A stretch of 25,550 nt of DNA, from contig JBHPHA010000016.1 of the NCBI GenBank assembly GCA_042569905.1, positions 1-25,550 of the forward strand, written 5' to 3'. The stretch's first letter is position 1; each line of letters opens with the position of its first letter. This document shows positions 7,365 to 15,577 of this stretch, piece after piece. The DNA is from JBHPHA01 sp042569905. Lineage in GTDB: Bacteria > Patescibacteriota > Minisyncoccia > Moranbacterales > UBA9337. A program made the position numbers and the translations under genes. Below the pieces are notes generated by a model, which made no database searches, had not been told where the DNA came from, and saw only the letters and a program-made list of their open reading frames with translations.

Positions 7365-8984
7365 ATGATTGAATTTTTAAAAGATAAGTTATTTAAGGGT
7401 AATCCCGTTCATTCTATTGCAGGGGCTGCTTTAGTAGTTTCTGTTACGGGTATTATAAGTAGATTACTAGGTCTTTTTAGGGACAGGGTACTTGCTTCAA
7501 AGTTTGGAGCAGGAGATGTTTTGGATGTTTACTATGCTGCATTTAGGGTTCCTGATTTGATTTATAATCTACTGATTGCAGGTGCATTGAGCGCGGCATT
7601 TATACCTGTTTTCACTGGATTGATTACGAAAGAAAAGAAAAAAGAAGCCTGGAGATTAGCTTCTGGTTTGATGTTTTTCCAGGTGTTGACAATAGTGTGT
7701 ATATCTATTGTTTTAGCTATCTTTGCTCCTCAGATTATGAAAATTGTTACGCCTGGATTTTCTGAAGAGAAACTCGAGGATGTTGTTGGATTCACTAGAA
7801 TAATGTTTCTAAGTCCTGTTTTCTTAGGTATTAGTGCTATTTTCGGAGGGATTCTAACCTCGTTTAAGAGATTTTTTATTTATGCGATTGCTCCTATATT
7901 ATATAATGTAGGTATTATTATCGGAGCTGTATTTTTTGTTGATAGGTGGGGTGCAATTGGTTTAGCTTGGGGTGTTATTTTAGGAGCTGTTCTTCATATG
8001 GCAGTGCAGTATCCAGCTGTAAAGCGATCAGGTTTTTCTTTTGCATTTGATTTTAGGAAAATAAAAAGTGACAAGAATTTGAAGAAGGTTTTCAAGCTTA
8101 TGATACCTAGGAGTCTAGCTGTTGGTGTGAATCAAATTAATCTTTTAGTGATTACTGTTTTTGCTTCTATGTTGGCATCAGGTAGCCTAGCAGTGTTTAA
8201 TTTTGCGAATAATATTCAAAGTGTTCCTCTGGGGTTGTTCGGGATATCTTTTGCTGTAGCTGCATTTCCGATGCTTAGTGCTTCTGTGGCTAAAAACGAT
8301 AATGAGAAATTTATTTACGTTTTCTCTAGAACTGCTCGAAGAATATTGTTTTTCGTAATTCCCTCAAGTGTTTTTCTATTTATGCTTCGCGCAGAGATTG
8401 TTAGGATTATATTTGGAGCCGGAAAATTTGATTGGGAAGATACGGAGGCAACACTTTGGGTTTTGGGGTTTCTGTCAATAAGTTTGTTCGCTCAAAGCAT
8501 GATTCCTTTATTGGCGAGATCATTTTATGCTCTTGAAAACACGAAAACACCATTTTACATCGCCCTTTTTAGTGAGTTTGTGAATATTATTTCAATTATT
8601 TTACTGATAGGCAGATTTGAGATTGTAGGACTAGCGATTGCTTTTTCATTAACAAGTATTGTGAATATGTTTTTGCTATTTTATTTCTTGAGAAGAAATT
8701 TCAAATCAATGGATGATAGGAAAATGATTTCCTCTGTTTCTAGGATTGTTGCGGGATCTATTTTTGCAGGTGTGATGATATATTTAACGAGACATACGTT
8801 AAGTAATTTCATTACTCTTAATACCTTTGTGGAAGTTTTAACTCAACTTATCTTCTCTGGAGCTGTCGGTGTTGCAGCCTTTATAGCTTCTTGTTACTTG
8901 TTGAAGATAGAGGAGTTTCATGAATTTAAAACAACACTGTTGGTAAGAATTTTTGGTTATGGAGGTGATGGTAGAATAAGTTAA
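7365..8984 (+). CDS. murJ: lipid II flippase MurJ
   Basis: MurJ flips lipid II across the membrane for peptidoglycan synthesis. The 539-residue protein is a typical MVF/MOP transporter with about 14 helices. The N-terminal signature is clear: ISRLLGLFRDRVLASKFGAG, then DVYYAAFRVPDLIYNLL and GALSAAFIPVF. The central AVGVNQINLLV and PLGLFGISFAVAAFPMLS segments and the REEFALENTKTP-like stretch SFYALENTKTPF are also family hallmarks. The frame is open further upstream to a TTG at 7311, but the ATG at 7365 fits the promoter and starts just before the hydrophilic leader seen in homologues. It ends 27 bp before a strong terminator that separates the envelope cluster from the pilus region. Confidence 0.95.
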   Translation: MIEFLKDKLFKGNPVHSIAGAALVVSVTGIISRLLGLFRDRVLASKFGAGDVLDVYYAAFRVPDLIYNLLIAGALSAAFIPVFTGLITKEKKKEAWRLASGLMFFQVLTIVCISIVLAIFAPQIMKIVTPGFSEEKLEDVVGFTRIMFLSPVFLGISAIFGGILTSFKRFFIYAIAPILYNVGIIIGAVFFVDRWGAIGLAWGVILGAVLHMAVQYPAVKRSGFSFAFDFRKIKSDKNLKKVFKLMIPRSLAVGVNQINLLVITVFASMLASGSLAVFNFANNIQSVPLGLFGISFAVAAFPMLSASVAKNDNEKFIYVFSRTARRILFFVIPSSVFLFMLRAEIVRIIFGAGKFDWEDTEATLWVLGFLSISLFAQSMIPLLARSFYALENTKTPFYIALFSEFVNIISIILLIGRFEIVGLAIAFSLTSIVNMFLLFYFLRRNFKSMDDRKMISSVSRIVAGSIFAGVMIYLTRHTLSNFITLNTFVEVLTQLIFSGAVGVAAFIASCYLLKIEEFHEFKTTLLVRIFGYGGDGRIS

Positions 8985-9011
8985 TTAGCAGAACGGTTAA
9001 ATATTTTATCC

Positions 9012-9044
9012 AAAAACACTTTTTATACGGAAGTGTTTTTTTAT
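9012..9044 (+). terminator. rho-independent terminator after murJ
   Basis: A perfect 9-bp stem (9012-9020 with 9032-9040), an 11-nt loop, and a T-rich tail. Confidence 0.8.
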
Positions 9045-9072
9045 TTGGAATATATGTCAATTATGGTATAAT
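9045..9072 (+). promoter_or_regulatory. promoter for the pilus-linked response regulator
   Basis: An extended -10, TGGTATAAT (9064-9072), with TTGGAA (9045-9050) as a weak -35 at 16 bp. It is 38 bp before the ATG at 9111 and directly after the murJ terminator. Confidence 0.65.
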
Positions 9073-9110
9073 AAAAAAGGTTTTATAATAATTTAATTAA
9101 TGAGAAGCGT

Positions 9111-9488
9111 ATGTCTGAAAGCTTTAAAAAAATTCTAATAGTGGAGGATGAGCGTCCAATGGCCAAGGCCTTGGAATTGAAATTGGGAGGTTCTGGTTTT
9201 TTCGCGAAGGCTGTATTTAATGGTGAGGAGGCACTAGAGATTCTGAAAGAGGAGAAATTTGATTTAATCATTCTTGATTTGGTTATGCCAAGGATGAGTG
9301 GTTTTGAATTTTTAGAAAAATTAAAATTAAATAAAATTGACACACCAGTTATTGTTGCATCTAATCTCAGTCAAGAGGAGGATATCGAGAAGGTTAAAGA
9401 TTTGGGTGCAGTTGATTATTTCATCAAATCAGATATTTCAATCTCTGAAATTGTTGAACGTGTTAGAAATGTCATTGAAAATAAGTAG
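9111..9488 (+). CDS. CheY-like response regulator
   Basis: A stand-alone receiver domain of 125 residues with no output domain. The acidic pair E12-D13, the phosphoacceptor D56 in LIILDLVMPRMSG, the switch residue S84 and the conserved K106 are all present. It would act through protein contacts, as CheY or PilG-type regulators do. It is the first gene before pilB and pilC, with its own promoter, so a partner in pilus control is the simplest guess. A second regulator of the same type at 20158 shares the D56 position and LVMPRM/IVMPRM motif. No kinase lies next to it; the nearest is at 17084. Confidence 0.92.
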   Translation: MSESFKKILIVEDERPMAKALELKLGGSGFFAKAVFNGEEALEILKEEKFDLIILDLVMPRMSGFEFLEKLKLNKIDTPVIVASNLSQEEDIEKVKDLGAVDYFIKSDISISEIVERVRNVIENK

Positions 9489-9502
9489 GAGTGTTTTATA
9501 AT
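9475..9502 (+). promoter_or_regulatory. promoter for the pilB-pilC operon
   Basis: TTGAAA (9475-9480), a 16-bp spacer, consensus TATAAT (9497-9502). The start site falls about 17-20 nt before the pilB ATG at 9526. It overlaps the end of the upstream regulator gene. Confidence 0.6.
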
Positions 9503-9525
9503 ACAAAAATAAAAATTGTTTGAGT

Positions 9526-11187
9526 ATGAAAGAGGGTCAAATAAGGGATATATTAATTCGAGGTAATTATATTACCGAGAGGGATTTTGTTCAGGCTGAG
9601 GAATTTGCTGAAAAACAAAATCTTTCAGCGGAGGAATATCTTCTGTCATCAGGGATAATAACCAAGGACCTATTAGGTCAAGCTATGGCTGAGCATTTTG
9701 GTGTTATTTATGCTGACCTAAATTCTAATTATCCTAATTATACTCAGGTTTCTAAGATTCCTGAAGAAATTGCTAGGAAAAAAAGAGTGGTTCTTTTTAA
9801 GGAAGAAGAAGACACTGTTATTGTAGCAACTGATAAGCCTGACCAGAGAGATTTGGTAGGTGTTTTGAAGATGGTTTTTTCTGATAAGAAGATAACAATT
9901 TCATATTCTTTAACAGAGGATATTGATGAGGTTTTAGTTTATTACAAAGAGCCATTGGAGGTTCGTTTTGAAAGAATTGCAAAAGATAGCTCCAAGGTGA
10001 TACCTGATATTATTAATGAGATATTTGATGATGCGATTATATATCAAGCATCAGATATTCATCTTGAGCCACAGGAGGATGAGGTGGTCATTCGTTTCAG
10101 GATCGATGGTGTTTTGAGAGAAGTTGGTAGGATTTCTAATGATTTTTATGAAAATATTTTAAATAGGATTAAGGTTTTGTCTCATCTTCGAATAGATGAA
10201 CATTTTTCTGCGCAGGATGGTGCGATAAGATACTTGAAAAAAAGTGACGAGGAGAAATATATGGGTGTATCTGTTGATATGCGTGTTTCTATTGCACCAA
10301 CTCTAGATGGGGAGAAGGTAACAATTAGGTTACTTTCTCAGTATATGAAAAGTTTCACTCTTTTTGACTTAGGATTATCGGAAGCTAATCAAAAGATAAT
10401 ACAGCAATCTGCAAGAAAGCCGTTTGGAATGATACTTGTGACGGGTCCAACTGGTTCTGGTAAGACAACTAGTTTATATGCGATTCTTAAAATGATTAAT
10501 AGTACGGATGTTAATGTAACAACTATTGAGGATCCTGTTGAGTATAAAATTCAAGGAGTTAATCAAATACAGGTTAATCCACAAACAAATCTTACTTTTT
10601 CCAAGGGACTAAGATCTATTATTCGTCAAGATCCTGATGTTATATTAGTGGGAGAGATTAGGGATGAAGAGACTGCAGAAATTGCTGTCAATGCAGCCCT
10701 TACAGGTCATTTGTTGTTGTCGACTTTTCACGCCAATGATGCAGCAACATCAATTCCAAGATTTTTAGATATGGGCGTTGAACCATTCTTACTGGCGTCA
10801 ACATTGGAGGTTATCGTTGCGCAGAGACTGGTGAGAAAGCTTTGTGAGAATTGTAGGTTTAGTAGTTCGTATTCTATGAAGGATATGAATAAGATTATTC
10901 CAGGTGCTAAAAAATATTTTTCTGGAACCAAAGTCACGTTGTACAAAGCTAAGGGTTGTAGCGCTTGCGGCAATTCTGGATATAAGGGCAGAACTGCTTT
11001 ATTTGAGATTATTAATGTCTCGGATAAGATGCAAGAGTTGATTTTAAAGAATCCTTCAACTAATGAAATATGGAAGATAGCAAAAAAAGATGGATCATTG
11101 AGCTTGTTTGAGGATGGAATAGATAAAGTGAAAAGAGGTATAACTTCACTAGAAGAAGTATTGCGCGTGTCAGTTCCTCCAGAGTAA
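9526..11187 (+). CDS. pilB: type IV pilus extension ATPase PilB (GspE family)
   Basis: A hexameric cytoplasmic ATPase that powers pilus assembly. The 553-residue protein has an N-terminal MshEN/T2SSE-N domain (about 1-140), then the ATPase core. Visible motifs are Walker A GPTGSGKT (307-314), the Asp box TTIEDPVEY, Walker B with VGEIRDEET (G376-E377), and the His box TGHLLLSTFHAN. A zinc-binding C-M2C-type loop has C440/C443 and C478/C481, a mark of PilB/GspE and not of the retraction ATPase PilT. I chose the ATG at 9526; a TTG two codons earlier is also in frame. It is followed 26 bp later by pilC. No pilT is present in this window. Confidence 0.95.
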   Translation: MKEGQIRDILIRGNYITERDFVQAEEFAEKQNLSAEEYLLSSGIITKDLLGQAMAEHFGVIYADLNSNYPNYTQVSKIPEEIARKKRVVLFKEEEDTVIVATDKPDQRDLVGVLKMVFSDKKITISYSLTEDIDEVLVYYKEPLEVRFERIAKDSSKVIPDIINEIFDDAIIYQASDIHLEPQEDEVVIRFRIDGVLREVGRISNDFYENILNRIKVLSHLRIDEHFSAQDGAIRYLKKSDEEKYMGVSVDMRVSIAPTLDGEKVTIRLLSQYMKSFTLFDLGLSEANQKIIQQSARKPFGMILVTGPTGSGKTTSLYAILKMINSTDVNVTTIEDPVEYKIQGVNQIQVNPQTNLTFSKGLRSIIRQDPDVILVGEIRDEETAEIAVNAALTGHLLLSTFHANDAATSIPRFLDMGVEPFLLASTLEVIVAQRLVRKLCENCRFSSSYSMKDMNKIIPGAKKYFSGTKVTLYKAKGCSACGNSGYKGRTALFEIINVSDKMQELILKNPSTNEIWKIAKKDGSLSLFEDGIDKVKRGITSLEEVLRVSVPPE

Positions 11188-11213
11188 TAGCTTTTGGTGT
11201 GAGATTTAATTTT

Positions 11214-12674
11214 ATGTTAGGTAAAAATAAAAAAGAAAATAAGAAAAAAAAGGATAATTTGAGTGAAAAATTATTTAGTTCTTTTGTTACTGATAAGGAG
11301 AAATATTATCTCGTTGAGAATTTATCTATGCTAGTTGCTTCTGGTATGAGTATTATAGAGGCTTTAGAATCAATTGTGGGTGGAATAAAGAGTAATAATA
11401 CTAAGAAAATTATTCTAAACATAAAAAAAGAGGTAAACAATGGTATTTCTTTATGGATTGCGTTGGATAATTCTAGATTATTTTCTGATTATGCAATTTC
11501 TTTAATAAAGACAGGTGAAAAATCTGGTAGATTAAGTGAAAATCTGGATATTATATCCTCAAATCATCAAAAGGAAAGAATATTTAAATCCAAATTAAGG
11601 TCTGCAATGATGTATCCGATGCTGGTTTTTGCACTAAGTGTAGTTGTCGGTGTTGGAATTGCTTGGTTTATTTTACCTCGATTAGCAACAGTTTTTTCTC
11701 AACTGAGATTAGAGTTACCACTAATTACGAAGATATTGATAGGTATAGGTAATTTTTTGGGCGAGTATGGAGCGATTTTTATTCCATCGATAATAGTCCT
11801 TATGACTGTAATATTGTTTTTTGTGTTCTTCTTTAAGAAAACAAAAATGATAGGGCAATATATCCTATTCTCCATTCCTTTTGTGAGAGGTATCGTGCAA
11901 GAGATTGAACTAGCAAGGGCAGGTTTTATTTTGGGAACACTAATTAATGCTGGATTGCCAGCTGTGGAAGCAATTCAATCACTTTCTGAAATAACTAGTT
12001 CTCATGCATACCAAAATTTTTACAAGCACTTAAGAGATAAAATTGAAGAAGGTCAGTCATTTGAAGAAGTTTTTGGTGAATATCCTAAGATTGAAAAGTT
12101 AATGCCGCAGCCTATTCAGCAAATGATAGTTACCGGAGAGAAATCTGGGCGATTAGCTGATACGCTGATTAGGGTTGGTGAGAACTATGATTCAAAAATG
12201 GACACTACTACAAAAAATCTATCCATTCTTATAGAACCAATACTTCTTGTTATCGTGTGGGTAGGTGTTGTTTTTGTCTCACTAGCTGTAATCCTCCCAA
12301 TATATAGCTTAATTGGTGGATTGAATCAGTCGAGTGGCGTATCTCCTCAGAATTCTTCAGGTCCTCCTGTGGAAGTCAGTATTGAGGAGGGTGTGATTGA
12401 GATTGAGCCATCCGACGAGATTGTTGAACAGCAAGTCGATGAGGTTGTGAGTGATGTTTTGGGTAGATTAGTAATAAGTGAAACTGAAACAGGGTATCTG
12501 AATGTGAGGAGTAATAGCTCTGTTCAGGGAGATGTTGTGGGCAGGGTTGAGCCTGGAGAAGAGTATGATTTTATCGAAGAAGATAATAACTGGTATTATA
12601 TTATACTTTCTGATGATGAAGAAAGAATCACTGGTTGGGTAATAAGTAGTTATGTTGAATTAATTAATGAGTAA
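11214..12674 (+). CDS. pilC: PilC/GspF platform protein with a C-terminal SH3-like domain
   Basis: PilC is the inner-membrane platform that couples PilB to pilin addition. Two GspF repeats are clear: about residues 30-150 (LSMLVASGMSIIEALE, IKTGEKSGRLSENL) and about 228-350 (GTLINAGLPAVEAIQ, IVTGEKSGRLADTL). Three membrane helices follow the usual pattern. After the last helix (about 345-372) there is a Gly/Pro/Glu-rich linker and then a bacterial SH3-like domain (about 415-483), with GYLNVRSNSS, a V-G-x-V-E-PGE strand and W-V-ISSYVEL at the end. In PilC the tail after the last helix faces outward, so the SH3 domain could contact the cell wall (inference). ATG 11214 is preferred over an in-frame GTG at 11199. 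It overlaps the next gene by 8 bp. Confidence 0.9.
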   Translation: MLGKNKKENKKKKDNLSEKLFSSFVTDKEKYYLVENLSMLVASGMSIIEALESIVGGIKSNNTKKIILNIKKEVNNGISLWIALDNSRLFSDYAISLIKTGEKSGRLSENLDIISSNHQKERIFKSKLRSAMMYPMLVFALSVVVGVGIAWFILPRLATVFSQLRLELPLITKILIGIGNFLGEYGAIFIPSIIVLMTVILFFVFFFKKTKMIGQYILFSIPFVRGIVQEIELARAGFILGTLINAGLPAVEAIQSLSEITSSHAYQNFYKHLRDKIEEGQSFEEVFGEYPKIEKLMPQPIQQMIVTGEKSGRLADTLIRVGENYDSKMDTTTKNLSILIEPILLVIVWVGVVFVSLAVILPIYSLIGGLNQSSGVSPQNSSGPPVEVSIEEGVIEIEPSDEIVEQQVDEVVSDVLGRLVISETETGYLNVRSNSSVQGDVVGRVEPGEEYDFIEEDNNWYYIILSDDEERITGWVISSYVELINE

Positions 12675-13131
12675 TAATTTTTCTTTTTTAAAACATAGAA
12701 AAAATAAGGGATTTACTTTGATAGAAGTCCTTTTGGTTGTAGCTGTCGTTGCAATTTTGGCTGGTTTTTCCGCTCCAATTTTAAATTCATTTCAAGTTAA
12801 AAATGATCTTAACACAGCAATAAATATCATCGCTCACTCACTGAGAAGGGCGCAGGTGTTGTCACAGGCAGTTGATGGAGATATTTCGTGGGGTGTGGAC
12901 ATTAGGAATGGTAGCGTTACGATTTTTAGAGGTGCTACTTATGAATCAAGGGATGCTAATTTTGATGAAGCTTTCGATATTTCGGGTAGCATTGTAACTT
13001 CTGGAATTAGTGAGATTGTTTTTAATAAGTTTTATGGTGAGCCAGGCGTGACGGGTTCGATTACACTAACAGCAGTTATGGGTGATCCCAGAGGCCTGAC
13101 GATAAATGAAAAGGGGATGATCGAGTATTAG
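12667..13131 (+). CDS. prepilin-like protein (GspH/FimT type)
   Basis: A 154-residue prepilin. The short leader ends KHRKNKG, and processing by a prepilin peptidase would occur between G15 and F16 to give FTLIEVLLVVAVVAILAGF, with the conserved Glu at mature position 5. The N-terminal helix is followed by a globular beta-rich domain with an S-LRRAQVLSQA helix continuation, as in GspH/FimT minor pilins. No cysteines are present. The ATG lies inside the end of pilC (8-bp overlap), so translation is probably coupled. It is the first of five prepilins in a row and may help prime the pilus tip. Confidence 0.85.
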   Translation: MSNNFSFLKHRKNKGFTLIEVLLVVAVVAILAGFSAPILNSFQVKNDLNTAINIIAHSLRRAQVLSQAVDGDISWGVDIRNGSVTIFRGATYESRDANFDEAFDISGSIVTSGISEIVFNKFYGEPGVTGSITLTAVMGDPRGLTINEKGMIEY

Positions 13132-13173
13132 TTGGGAAATTAATGGATTAGTTTTGGATATAAGATTTTATTT

Positions 13174-13926
13174 ATGATGCATATGGAAAAATTTAAAAAA
13201 GGCTTTAGTTTAATAGAAATTTTACTTACAATATCAATTTTAATTCTAATCTTTTCAGCATTAGTAGGTGCTTTGATTTATGGTAGAGAAGGTTCTTTTA
13301 TTGCAGGAGAAAGGAGCAAGGCTGTGTTGCTGGCAGAAGAGGGATTGGAGGCGGTTAGAAATATTAGAGATTTTGATTTCTCATTACTTGCTGAGGGGAC
13401 TTATGGCTTGGCTATAACTGATGATAAATGGAGACTTACTAGTTCTGCAGATGTTACTGATGGATTTACTAGGGAAATTGATATTTCTTCTGGTGGAGAT
13501 AATAGAAGAACAGTGACTTCAACAGTAGTTTGGCAGCAAAATGAACAGAGAGCAGGAACTGTTTCTGCGTTAACATATTTTCATAATCTGAACAATGTTA
13601 AAGATAATCCTTCCTGTGCTCCTTATTGTCAGGATAATGGATATGCAGATGGAATTTGTCGTGAAAATACCGTTCAGTGTGCTGGTAATAGCGAAATTTA
13701 TGAATCTGGTGGGGATGATGATTGTGTTGGAGGTGCTAGTATGGATACTTGTTGTTGCGTGCCTTCCTCGACTTGTTCCGCGTATTGTCAGAATAATGGT
13801 TATAGTGACGGAACTTGTCGCCAAGGTGCAGCCGCTTGTACTGTAAATGAAGAGACTTATGAATCCGGAGGGGATACTTATTGTATTGGGGGACCTAGCG
13901 CAGACACTTGTTGTTGCGCACCTTAG
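13174..13926 (+). CDS. prepilin with two eight-cysteine C-terminal repeats
   Basis: A 250-residue prepilin with a leader ending FKKG and a mature N-terminus FSLIEILLTISILILIFSAL, typical of PilV/GspI-like minor pilins; the AEEGLEAVRNIRDFDF segment that follows is also typical. Residues about 60-140 form a beta-rich pilin head. Two tandem cysteine-rich modules follow, residues 148-195 and 201-248. Both have exactly the same spacing: C-x3-C-x9-C-x6-C-x14-C-x8-CCC, with shared NGY-x-DG, YESGGD and DTCCC motifs. Eight cysteines each suggest four disulphides per module, stable outside the cell. This would be a tip or surface-exposed binding domain (inference). No other pilin here has such a domain. 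Start could be any of three nearby ATGs; 13174 is the first. Confidence 0.82.
   Translation: MMHMEKFKKGFSLIEILLTISILILIFSALVGALIYGREGSFIAGERSKAVLLAEEGLEAVRNIRDFDFSLLAEGTYGLAITDDKWRLTSSADVTDGFTREIDISSGGDNRRTVTSTVVWQQNEQRAGTVSALTYFHNLNNVKDNPSCAPYCQDNGYADGICRENTVQCAGNSEIYESGGDDDCVGGASMDTCCCVPSSTCSAYCQNNGYSDGTCRQGAAACTVNEETYESGGDTYCIGGPSADTCCCAP
13615..13917 (+). repeat. tandem repeat encoding the cysteine-rich modules
   Basis: Two 144-bp coding repeats (13615-13758 and 13774-13917, 159-bp period) inside the prepilin gene. The protein copies keep all eight cysteines at identical spacing, while the DNA has diverged strongly at other sites, so the duplication is old and the cysteine pattern is under selection. 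Confidence 0.85.
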
Positions 13927-13944
13927 TGATTTAGAATATTTATT

Positions 13945-14472
13945 ATGAAAAAGATAGATTTAAAGAATATAAAAACTAAAAAAGGATTTACTTTAGTGGA
14001 ATTGTTACTTTATGTATCCATTGCAAGTGCGATGATGTTTTCTTTGGTTGCTTTTGCGATGATGACTGTGGAGTCGAATGTTAAGAATCAAGCAGTTATT
14101 GATGTGGAACAACAAGGGGTTCAAATAATGCAACTGGTAAAGCAAGTAATCAGGAACTCAGAAGGGATTAATTCACCTGCTCAGGGAGTTAGTTCTGGTA
14201 CAATTTCAATGGATGTGGTTAATGTTGGAGATGACCCAACTATTTTTGATGTTTCTTCAGGTGTTTTTAGGATTACGGAGGGCGTAGGTTCAGCGATTGA
14301 TATTACAAATTCCAGAGTTACGGTCAGCGGGTTGAGTTTCTATAATTTATCTCGTACAGATACTCCTGGCGTTGTGCGTATTCAATTTACGATAACCCAT
14401 AATAATCCAGAAGGAAGAAATGAATATGATTACTCAAAAACATTTTACGGAACAGCTAGTTTAAGGCAGTAG
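13945..14472 (+). CDS. prepilin-like protein (PilW/GspJ type)
   Basis: A 175-residue prepilin with leader ending NIKTKKG and mature start FTLVELLLYVSIASAMMFSL, including Glu at position 5. The head domain (about 45-175) is beta-rich and has no cysteines. The ELLLYVSI pattern and the V-E-QQGVQIMQLVKQVIRNSEGI helix are usual for PilW/GspJ-like minor pilins. It lies 18 bp after the cysteine-rich prepilin gene and is probably part of the same transcript. The start is an ATG preceded by a T/A-rich leader without a Shine-Dalgarno. Confidence 0.83.
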   Translation: MKKIDLKNIKTKKGFTLVELLLYVSIASAMMFSLVAFAMMTVESNVKNQAVIDVEQQGVQIMQLVKQVIRNSEGINSPAQGVSSGTISMDVVNVGDDPTIFDVSSGVFRITEGVGSAIDITNSRVTVSGLSFYNLSRTDTPGVVRIQFTITHNNPEGRNEYDYSKTFYGTASLRQ

Positions 14473-14549
14473 TCTTATAATTTAATGCGAAAAAATAAAA
14501 TCAATAATAATAAATACTAAGAGTAGCGAAATATTTATTGAATAATTAA

Positions 14550-14969
14550 ATGAAAATTTTAAATTTTAAATTAAAAAAATCTAGAGCAGAGGGCTACATT
14601 ACACTGCTCAGTATTTTGATAATCGGATCAGTGGGTGTTGTGATTACAACATCGCTGATTCTTTTGAGTATTGGTTCAGCAAGAACTAGTTTTGCATTGG
14701 AGCAGGCTAATCAAGCAAAAGGATTAGCTAATGCTTGCACGGAAGAGGCTGTGCAGCAAATTCAAGATGACGTACCGTTTACAGGATCTGAGACTCTTAC
14801 TATTGGTCAAGGAGAGTGTACATACACCGTTACAAGCGGTGGTGGAGGTTTTAGGGATATTACAGCGGTGAGTACGGTTGGAACAATTACTAGAAAGGTG
14901 GAAGTGTCAATTGATGCTATTTCTCCATCGATTAATATCGTTTCTTGGCAGGAGGTTAGTGATTTGTAG
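14550..14969 (+). CDS. PilX-like pilus accessory protein
   Basis: A 139-residue protein with a short basic N-terminus, then a hydrophobic helix (about 17-40, YITLLSILIIGSVGVVITTS) that lacks the usual Glu-5 prepilin signature, and a small head with one pair of cysteines (C63 region in ANACTEEA and C85 region in GECTYTV). The segment GLANACTEEAVQQI is typical of PilX-like proteins in this kind of operon. The C-terminus IVSWQEVSD is encoded by the left arm of a 26-bp inverted repeat whose other arm overlaps the start of the next pilin gene. If the segment between the arms inverted, the final residue would change from Leu to Pro and the gene would still end at once. Confidence 0.75.
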   Translation: MKILNFKLKKSRAEGYITLLSILIIGSVGVVITTSLILLSIGSARTSFALEQANQAKGLANACTEEAVQQIQDDVPFTGSETLTIGQGECTYTVTSGGGGFRDITAVSTVGTITRKVEVSIDAISPSINIVSWQEVSDL

Positions 14970-15056
14970 AAGAATGATATTTTTATGCAAGTATGGCAAA
15001 ATTGTGGTATAATTTAAGAATGGTTATGGGTCACTAACCTCCTGCCAAGAAACGAT
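14937..15056. repeat. 26-bp perfect inverted repeat flanking the pilin promoter
   Basis: Left arm 14937-14962 (within the end of the PilX-like gene) is the exact reverse complement of right arm 15031-15056, which runs up to the first possible pilin start. The 68-bp spacer carries an extended -10 promoter. In RNA the pairing extends inward by three G-U pairs. The left arm contains GGAGG and the right arm CCTCC. No T run follows, so it is not an ordinary terminator. Confidence 0.9.
15005..15013 (+). promoter_or_regulatory. extended -10 promoter for the major pilin
   Basis: TGGTATAAT at 15005-15013, with no good -35. The start would be near 15020, after the left arm and just before the right arm of the inverted repeat, so transcripts from here carry only one arm and cannot form the hairpin. 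Confidence 0.65.
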
Positions 15057-15090
15057 GGATATGTTTATTAATAAAAAAAGAAATAGAAAT

Positions 15091-15525
15091 ATGAAAACAG
15101 AGAAAGGATTTACATTATTGGAAATTTTATTAGTAGTAGCAATTATTGCAATTCTAGCTGGAATTGTTATTGTGGCGATTAATCCAAGTAAACAATTGGC
15201 ATCAGCTAGAGACGCACAGAGAAGATCTGATGTAAATACCATTCTGAATGCTGTGTATCAATATGCTATCGATAATAATGGTTCAGTGCCAGCTTCAATT
15301 ACAACAACCCCAACGGAAATATGTGTTACGGGTGGAAGCTGTTCAGGATTAATCGATCTTTCTGTTCTAACAGCCAGTGAGGAATATATCGTTTCCATGC
15401 CCGAAGACCCAACGGGGTCATCAACTAATGGGGCGGGGTATGAAATAGAGAAATCTAGTAATGGAAGAATAACGGTAGATGCTCCTGATGCTGAAGGCGG
15501 TAGTGCTATTGGTGTTACTAGGTAG
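15091..15525 (+). CDS. type IV pilin (probable major pilin)
   Basis: A 144-residue type IV pilin with a five-residue leader MKTEKG and mature start FTLLEILLVVAIIAILAGI, then VIVAINPSKQLASARDAQRRSDVNTILNAVYQYAIDN, the consensus opening of major pilins in Patescibacteria. The head has one cysteine pair (in TEICVTGGSCSG). I chose ATG 15091 because it has the ideal class leader and is preceded by an A-rich tract like other genes here; an in-frame ATG at 15055 would add 12 residues with poor leader character. It has its own promoter inside an inverted repeat, which suggests expression separate from the minor pilins. Major-subunit status is inferred from this and from the pilin consensus. Confidence 0.88.
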   Translation: MKTEKGFTLLEILLVVAIIAILAGIVIVAINPSKQLASARDAQRRSDVNTILNAVYQYAIDNNGSVPASITTTPTEICVTGGSCSGLIDLSVLTASEEYIVSMPEDPTGSSTNGAGYEIEKSSNGRITVDAPDAEGGSAIGVTR

Positions 15526-15577
15526 GAATCTCGTTTATATAGAAATATTTTTTTAAATAAATATTAAAAACAAAAAA

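Noticed and set aside
13595..13846. Second-frame and antisense ORFs over the cysteine-rich repeats
   Set aside because: They arise from the repetitive TGT-rich coding sequence; the prepilin frame with conserved cysteine spacing is the real one.
14937..15056. The pilin inverted repeat as a simple terminator
   Set aside because: There is no T run after the right arm, the loop is 68 nt, and a promoter lies inside it.
15024..15242. A 72-codon minus-strand ORF ending in IVSWQEVSDP
   Set aside because: The shared peptide only reflects the inverted repeat; the rest is antisense to the pilin gene.
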